Source: Scedosporium boydii (taxonomy: Eukaryota; Ascomycota; Sordariomycetes; Microascales; Microascaceae). Taken from it: DNA of 13,703 nt. How positions within the stretch are numbered: position 1 is the first letter of the stretch; every line of letters starts with the position of its first letter. Location of the stretch: assembly GCA_002221725.1 (NCBI GenBank), contig NJFT01000416.1, positions 1 to 13,703 on the forward strand, given 5' to 3'. Below, piece after piece: positions 8,823 through 13,703 of this stretch. The position numbers and the translations under genes are program-made. The notes under the pieces are model-generated. The model did no database searches. It was not told the DNA's origin and saw only the letters and a list, made by a program, of their open reading frames with translations.

Positions 8823-8874
8823 GATAGCTTGATAGCTTGCTCCTGCTCCGATTATGTTCCTTGGCTTCCTTGGC
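8823..8874. repeat. Chain of three consecutive tandem duplications
   Basis: GATAGCTT twice (8823-8838), TGCTCC twice (8838-8849) and TTCCTTGGC twice (8857-8865, 8866-8874) follow one another within 52 nt. The units are unrelated, so this is a local pile-up of small duplications and not one satellite. Confidence 0.7.
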
Positions 8875-8983
8875 CTGTCATGAATTCATGGATGCAAAAA
8901 GCAGCTCGGAAATTCGATACAGGGGGGGTTCTCGATCGTTGATTTCCGAAGACGCCTCTTTCGCGTAACCAAAGAAACGCACG

Positions 8984-8995
8984 TACTTCGAAGTA
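8984..8995. repeat. Perfect 12-nt palindrome TACTTCGAAGTA
   Basis: Self-complementary; it consists of two head-to-head half copies of the TACGAAGTA/TACTTCGTA family with the centre shortened. It is flanked by GTAC on the left and ATGTAC on the right. Confidence 0.65.
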
Positions 8996-9606
8996 TGTAC
9001 AGCGCACGCGACGATGACGTTGCAGACTTGCAGCAAGAGAAGCAAGAAGCTTGGAGAAAAAAAAAACGTGGGAGATAGTGGCGCCGCACGGAATCTCAGA
9101 CTTGATCCTGGTGTCACGGTCGGGGACCCGGTCGGTCGGTCGATCAGTCACTTGTCGTCGAAAATAGCCAACAGGCGAACGAATCTAGACGTATAGAATC
9201 GAACAACGGGTCTCAAAGAAGCCGGAATAAAGGAAAAACGATCGGACTCGGACTTCGATGAAGGACAGATCGTATCTAACGGAGCGAGATAGCTGCCCGA
9301 ATTGCCCCTAGTTTTCGGATGGACTTTTTGGTCTTCGGGGCGGGGTTTGCGGAGGGCAAAAGGTGTCGGAGATGCGAGAAGGAAGATGGAGGATAGGGAA
9401 GATCCAGATGGGAGAGAGCGAGAGAAAGAAAGATCAGGTACAAATAAAATGTACAGCAAGACTGGGAAATGCCAGGAATGCAAATCAAGATCAGGAAACT
9501 ATCCAGGACATACAAGGAACCGGTGCGGCGACTACTTTGACCGAGTACCACAGTATTCCCGAGTCCAATCCCTCTCCCGAGGATGATAAAGTGAAAGACT
9601 ACCAAG

Positions 9607-9615
9607 TACGAAGTA
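9607..9615 (+). repeat. TACGAAGTA copy
   Basis: Exact copy, followed by the short direct repeat AATACGTGT (9617-9625 and 9626-9634). Confidence 0.6.
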
Positions 9616-10468
9616 GAATACGTGTAATACGTGTACATCAAATGTGGGACACAGTCTGGATCAAGCTCAGATGTTGCTCTCTCAATACGACATTGGGCGG
9701 ATGTCATCCTCCTCTTGTGGCGAGAAAGATGCCGGCTGCTGAGGTTCCTCTTTGACGGGTGTCTACTGGTATACGGAGTTCACAATTACTCTTTTCTCTC
9801 AAATATCATCCCCTTCCCCTTGCATCGGGCGTTATGGAGCAGTATTGAGAGAGGGATAAAGCGTGAGCGTGTGAATGTGCGAGAGGTTGATAGAGATGCT
9901 GCATCGTATCTCGAAGTATTTCCCCAGGACCAAAGGTGCCCAACAACAATTTATTCTTGCATCATGCAATGGGAAGGCTCTGGTGCCGGCTTATGTCGAG
10001 TCACCAGATGGATCGAAGAGTGCATGTTGCTGTGCTTGCATCGCTGTCTATATATTCGGACTTTGGATAGATGATTATATTGCAGTTTCAACTTCAACAG
10101 ACCATCCTCGAGTTGAGGCGAACATCAGAAAATGACTAGCCGTTCCTGGTTTCGAGAACGTTGAACTCTCTCGTATTGAAGGTAACGCGTTAGTAAACTG
10201 GCCGATTTCATTCCCTTTTCAGCAATCAAGCGCCATACCGAACGTTCCGAAAAGGACGAGCAGATGGACGGGACAAGGAGCACGCAAAGTGGGTAAGTTC
10301 CCACGACGAGAAAGCGTCCTGCTTGGTCCGCCACTTTTGACGGCCTTCTACCCTGCCCTTCCATCCAATCGACTGGCATCATATCATCGAATAAGGTGCC
10401 CTTTTTCTGGCTATTTTTTTCCCTGGCTGTCGATCTGGACAGTGACTACCGAGTAGTGTGGTGGAGTG

Positions 10469-10480
10469 TAGTGTACACTA
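10469..10480. repeat. Palindrome TAGTGTACACTA, copy 1
   Basis: Perfect 12-nt palindrome, identical to 11091-11102. The sequence before it (GAGTAGTGTGGTGGAGTG) contains further GTAGTG-like partial copies. Confidence 0.65.
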
Positions 10481-11083
10481 GCGTCTGTGGTACCTCTTGC
10501 TCCCAACGCTTCTGATGGGTGAAGACGCGTTTCTTTACCCCAGTTTTCCTATGAGTGAGGCAGTGCTGATAAAACACGACGCTGGATGCAGAGGAAGGCC
10601 GGGTGTTGGCCGTGTTAGGTCCATCCCATCCTCTCCCATCCACAGAGGAGGTAACCTGAGAGCTATCACCAAATGCTATGCACTCTCAGGGTCGGTAATT
10701 GTCGTGGAGCCAGGCAATATACTTTTCTCAAGGCGAGGGCTCGTATCCAGGTTAAAAAAATAATAAATGCAAGTACCACTTCGTAACTTCGCTGCAGCCA
10801 GCTCTAATATCAGCCCGGGATATTGCCCGCTCGCATCCTCGCAACGGGATGAAAGCTTCTCTCAAATGAACATCTCGATCCCTTGGCCGAGCCATCGGCT
10901 ACCCGGTCCTTCCACCAAATTCCTGCTGGTCAAAATCCGTGCCCTCCAGCGTTGCCCCCTGCCTGGCGACACGGGAGCGCCGCCACTTCCTACAAATCAA
11001 TGTTCATGTGTGCACTTTACGCATATTGGGGCTAATTAGAGCCTAGAGCCCCGAAGACTCCATCGTCGGACGGTAGTGTAATG

Positions 11084-11102
11084 TACGAAGTAGTGTACAC
11101 TA
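11084..11102. repeat. Composite TACGAAGTA plus TAGTGTACACTA
   Basis: TACGAAGTA (11084-11092) overlaps by two bases the 12-nt palindrome TAGTGTACACTA (11091-11102). This links the two short repeats seen separately elsewhere in the window, suggesting that they are parts of one longer element. Confidence 0.65.
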
Positions 11103-11394
11103 TTACTGCGGCGATCGCGTCTGAGAGGGTGAATAACAACAATGAATTGAATTAGGGCAACATATTGAATACTCGCGGTGGGTATCTAAACCCAACCCAC
11201 TTGTTCCTGCTGCGCCTCTTCAGACTCTGAGACCCGGGAAAGAGTACTGCCCCAGACAGGCATCATTAGTGCGAAAAAGGAGCAAGCATCCGCCGATATC
11301 CACGCGGCCTCTCCGGTTTCGATAAAATTTAGCTGAAGGAAGCCAGGCCAAACCATAATAACCCACCGCTGTTGTGGGGGAGATGGAGTTGATC

Positions 11395-11413
11395 TTGGCA
11401 TCCCCGATGCCAG
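11395..11413. repeat. 8-bp tight hairpin
   Basis: TTGGCATC (11395-11402) pairs with GATGCCAG (11406-11413) around CCC, with one G-T wobble at the base. No T-tract follows and no gene is adjacent. Confidence 0.5.
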
Positions 11414-11509
11414 CACTTCACGCGTTCCTTGTCGATGAGTTTACGAACCTCATCATGATTGAACGAACAGGCCTGACGCTGGAGAGTGCCAAGATGCTTC
11501 GTTCCTCAG

Positions 11510-11521
11510 TAGTGTAAACTA
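11510..11521. repeat. TAGTGTAAACTA, diverged palindrome copy
   Basis: One mismatch from TAGTGTACACTA (C to A at the eighth base), preceded by CTCAG. Probably a decayed third copy. Confidence 0.5.
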
Positions 11522-12996
11522 GTGCCCCGGCTTGTAATTATCAACGCAGGATACAAAGCTTGGGTGGTGTTGAACAAATCCTTCCAGTGGACCGAGGTAC
11601 CTATTAATAACCAGACCGTAATCCCGGGTTTTACTTTGTCGTGGTTTAGTAGCCTGTCGGTCTCTGATTGGGGTTGCTTTTTCAACGCCCACGAGAAGCG
11701 TGGTCTGGCCCCTGCTTGCTGACCGACTCATTTGGTGAATACGTGCGGAGCAGTTGAGTTGATGTAAATTCTTCCCCTCTCTAAAGGCATGAGCCGTACA
11801 CTTCTAAAAAAATAAAAATCCAGTAAATCCAGTCAACGGAGGTTTCGAAGCACCAGCGTTATCGTGCAGACCTTGATTATATGAAGCAAGCCACACCGAA
11901 ACGTGGGCGTCCCTGCACGTGAGATTGGGGGCCTGGACCTTTTAACACAACCTGCGAAGCAAAAAGATTCGTCGCTTCTAAGAAGAGGCAAGACAGATCG
12001 ATGTACACAAAAGGCGGGTGGGATGGATGGAATGTTGGAGATAGAGAGACACACCTCGTGTCATAAAGGGGATGTATCGGAACAGCTTCGGTTTCGGACC
12101 GTCTGATACAAGCCGTGTGTGTGAGTGTGTGACAGCCACAAAAGAACATGGGATCCCACGATAATTGAGTCGAGAGATCATTGACGCACCTACCCATCAC
12201 CCATCACCCATCACAGCCAGAGATGCCCGATGGCGCAAGCGAGCTGCTGCGCTCTCCAGCCGCGGCAACTGTGCTGCGGTGCTCAAAAGAGAAACAGAGG
12301 AGGATAAGGGAGAATACGTTAGACAGTTCCGTCCCTCGAAACGATCGACAGACTGAGGCGCTGCAAATCGGAACGGAGTGGATGTTGGTTTTGTCGCTCG
12401 TTGCCTCTTGGCTAGATATTTTAATCTGGAGTCGTCCTATCTCGTCCATCCCATTGGGCCTTTCCCATCTCCCTGATGAACCCATGGTGCAGGTTACCAG
12501 ATTACTCTAATAAACTATTATTCCGATGACCCCCTATCGAACCGTCCAGAATGAAATGCTATGATGTATGTCCTGCGAAGTACATTGATTGTGGCCCTAT
12601 TTTTATGTTACATCTCTCCGCCTCAATATCGGATCAGGAAGTAAACAAACATGCAAGCAAAATCGAGTCGAGTATTACTGCGTATGAAGCACACAGATAC
12701 GAGTATGACAAATGCTCTTTCCCGACCTCGCGGGCTCTATTATTGTTTGTTGTGCAGCCGCAGTCACCTACCCTCTCTCTCTCTCTTGGGATACTTTGTA
12801 ATACGAGATGTGCGGGCAACGAGGGATCTTGATATGGAAGTCGTGTCAGCCTCCCGTTACATTTCGACGCGGTCTCGAAGATGCTGTCCTCCGTCGCGAG
12901 TGCTATTGGATCTTGCCTGGTCGACGAAGTGGGAGTAGGACAACGGCTCGTTCCCGAGGTGCGATTGAGGTAAAGGGGGGGAAATGCACCCCGATT
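11522..12996. other. Intergenic region, no supportable gene
   Basis: Nothing gene-like beyond short open frames. A plus-strand frame beginning at an ATG at 12222 encodes about 95 residues with one hydrophobic segment, but has no codon bias. Simple repeats: GT-rich at about 12115-12130, CCCATCA tandem at 12193-12213 and (CT)7 at 12773-12786. Confidence 0.4.
12193..12213. repeat. CCCATCA tandem repeat, three units
   Basis: Three perfect 7-nt units in a row. A microsatellite-like repeat of no evident function. Confidence 0.75.
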
Positions 12997-13593
12997 TCAC
13001 ATCAAGCTTATCTTGCTGAAAGCATCGCGATGGATTATTAGCGCCATCGAGGGGAAATGGTAGCACCAGCGCCAAGGCGTAGACGGCGGCAAGTGGCGTT
13101 CAGCCCCTTCCGGGGAGGCGTTGTCGACTTGTTGTGATATGCGAGGGCGAAGATGAGGATGGACAGCACCCGCAGGGGAAAATGTTATCGGAGCCCTGCT
13201 TTCATGAGCAGGAAAAGAACCCCCGAGTGTATTGCCGTCTCGCTCGACGAGGTCTGCGGCCCGGCTGGACATGCCTATTTGCACAAGATCAATTGATATC
13301 AATATTGTTGTTGCTACTTTGTAGATTCCGTGGAGTCTCTTTCGAAGCTCGGCAGCTACGGGGTTTTCAAAAGTTTCGTCTGAGTCCGATTCTACGTGAC
13401 TGACAAGACATGGAGAGACATAATGTTGGAAGTCCACCTTCGGTAATTTCGATAGACTTGCGATAGCTTGGAGATGGAGAATCGGGCGAAGGCCGATGAA
13501 AAGAATAGTGTCTTGGTGACCGTTGCTTTTTACGATCAGTGAGATGGGCCGAGTCTTGTCTATGCCGAGTAGTAGCACCGTTTCCCGCCTCAT
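12997..13593 (-). CDS. Hypothetical open frame, 198 codons, doubtful
   Basis: An ATG-initiated frame with no domain I recognise. It contains an acidic stretch (VESDSDETFENP) and a helix-like segment (AAELRKRLHGIYK), which look protein-like, but third-position base use is even and there is no hydrophobic or catalytic motif. With about 1,300 stop-bounded frames in the window, one this long is expected roughly once in ten windows, so it is only marginally better than chance. A second minus-strand frame (about 13117-12857) overlaps its 3' end and is more biased to G/C-ending codons, so an eroded or spliced gene at the window edge is an alternative. Confidence 0.18.
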   Translation of the reverse strand: MRRETVLLLGIDKTRPISLIVKSNGHQDTILFIGLRPILHLQAIASLSKLPKVDFQHYVSPCLVSHVESDSDETFENPVAAELRKRLHGIYKVATTILISIDLVQIGMSSRAADLVERDGNTLGGSFPAHESRAPITFSPAGAVHPHLRPRISQQVDNASPEGAERHLPPSTPWRWCYHFPSMALIIHRDAFSKISLM

Positions 13594-13672
13594 CTAATCT
13601 CGTCCAAAGCCTGCGGAATATGAAGCAAGCTCTAGAACCCCGAGAACTTACCCAGTTCGTTCCACGAGGCCC

Positions 13673-13693
13673 GGGGGGGGGGGGGGGGGGGGG
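13673..13693 (+). repeat. G21 homopolymer at the window end
   Basis: 21 consecutive G followed by A7 and TAA, where the window stops. This looks like an assembly or contig edge at a hard-to-read homopolymer; the exact length should not be trusted. Confidence 0.8.
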
Positions 13694-13703
13694 AAAAAAA
13701 TAA

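Larger units (their letters stand above)
8875..10468. other. Intergenic region, no supportable gene
   Basis: Open frames of 80-150 codons occur on both strands, including a plus-strand one at 9631-10074, but they overlap one another and show no codon bias or recognisable domain. A minus-strand TACTAAC-like branch motif near 10187 with a GTATGG donor near 10233 could mark an intron in a small open frame (10382-10125), but splicing is not needed to keep it open. Contents are the repeats at 8984 and 9607 and a CGGT triplet repeat at 9129-9140. Confidence 0.4.

Noticed and set aside
9631..10074. 147-codon plus-strand frame
   Set aside because: Length is at chance level; overlapping frames on the same strand are equally open and no domain is seen.
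10125..10382. Small minus-strand frame with a GTATGG donor and TACTAAC-like branch motif
   Set aside because: The putative intron has no good acceptor at a suitable distance and the frame is open with or without it.
12222..12510. About 95-codon plus-strand frame with one hydrophobic segment
   Set aside because: No codon bias, no homology recognised and a competing frame of similar length on the other strand.
1..13703. CRISPR array, prophage, insertion sequence or bacterial operon
   Set aside because: No regularly spaced direct repeats, no transposase or integrase frames; spliceosomal introns show the DNA is eukaryotic.

Overview
The window looks like nuclear DNA of a filamentous ascomycete, probably of the Aspergillus/Penicillium type. 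The one convincing gene has three introns of 85-97 nt with GTAACT/GTATGG/GTATGT donors, CTAAC or CTGAC branch sites and CAG acceptors. The flanks are the pyrimidine/purine-skewed, gene-free DNA usual around fungal promoters. Genus and species cannot be fixed from the sequence alone.

Layout. Positions 1-418 hold a short, strongly C-ending plus-strand exon (about 162-303) that looks like part of a membrane protein, followed by a plausible 44-nt intron; I cannot complete or name the gene. Positions 419-3139 have no supportable gene. They contain an inverted repeat, an A-rich purine tract and the first copies of a short dispersed repeat, TACGAAGTA. Positions 5698-3140 (minus strand) hold a four-exon gene for a 759-residue protein: an N-terminal ketopantoate-reductase-type (ApbA/PanE) NADP-binding domain, an ApbA_C-type helical domain, and about 430 residues of disordered Pro/Gly/Arg/Asn-rich tail with an Arg/Glu helix and an acidic patch. 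Its upstream DNA (5699 to about 6140) is polypyrimidine on the coding strand and carries two CCAAT boxes and a C18/G18 tract.

Positions 6140-13703, about 7.5 kb, contain no gene I can support. They do hold structure: a faint 5S rRNA-like segment, several hairpins including two adjacent ones at 8338-8416, more TACGAAGTA copies, two exact copies of the palindrome TAGTGTACACTA, a chain of tandem micro-duplications, and weak minus-strand open frames near the right end. The window ends in G21A7, probably a contig edge.

No pathway or operon-like cooperation can be inferred, since only one gene is firmly supported. No CRISPR array, intact transposon, tRNA or known defence system was seen. The points most worth checking are the reductase-like protein with altered catalytic residues, the dispersed palindromic repeat family confined to non-coding DNA, and the long gene-free right flank.
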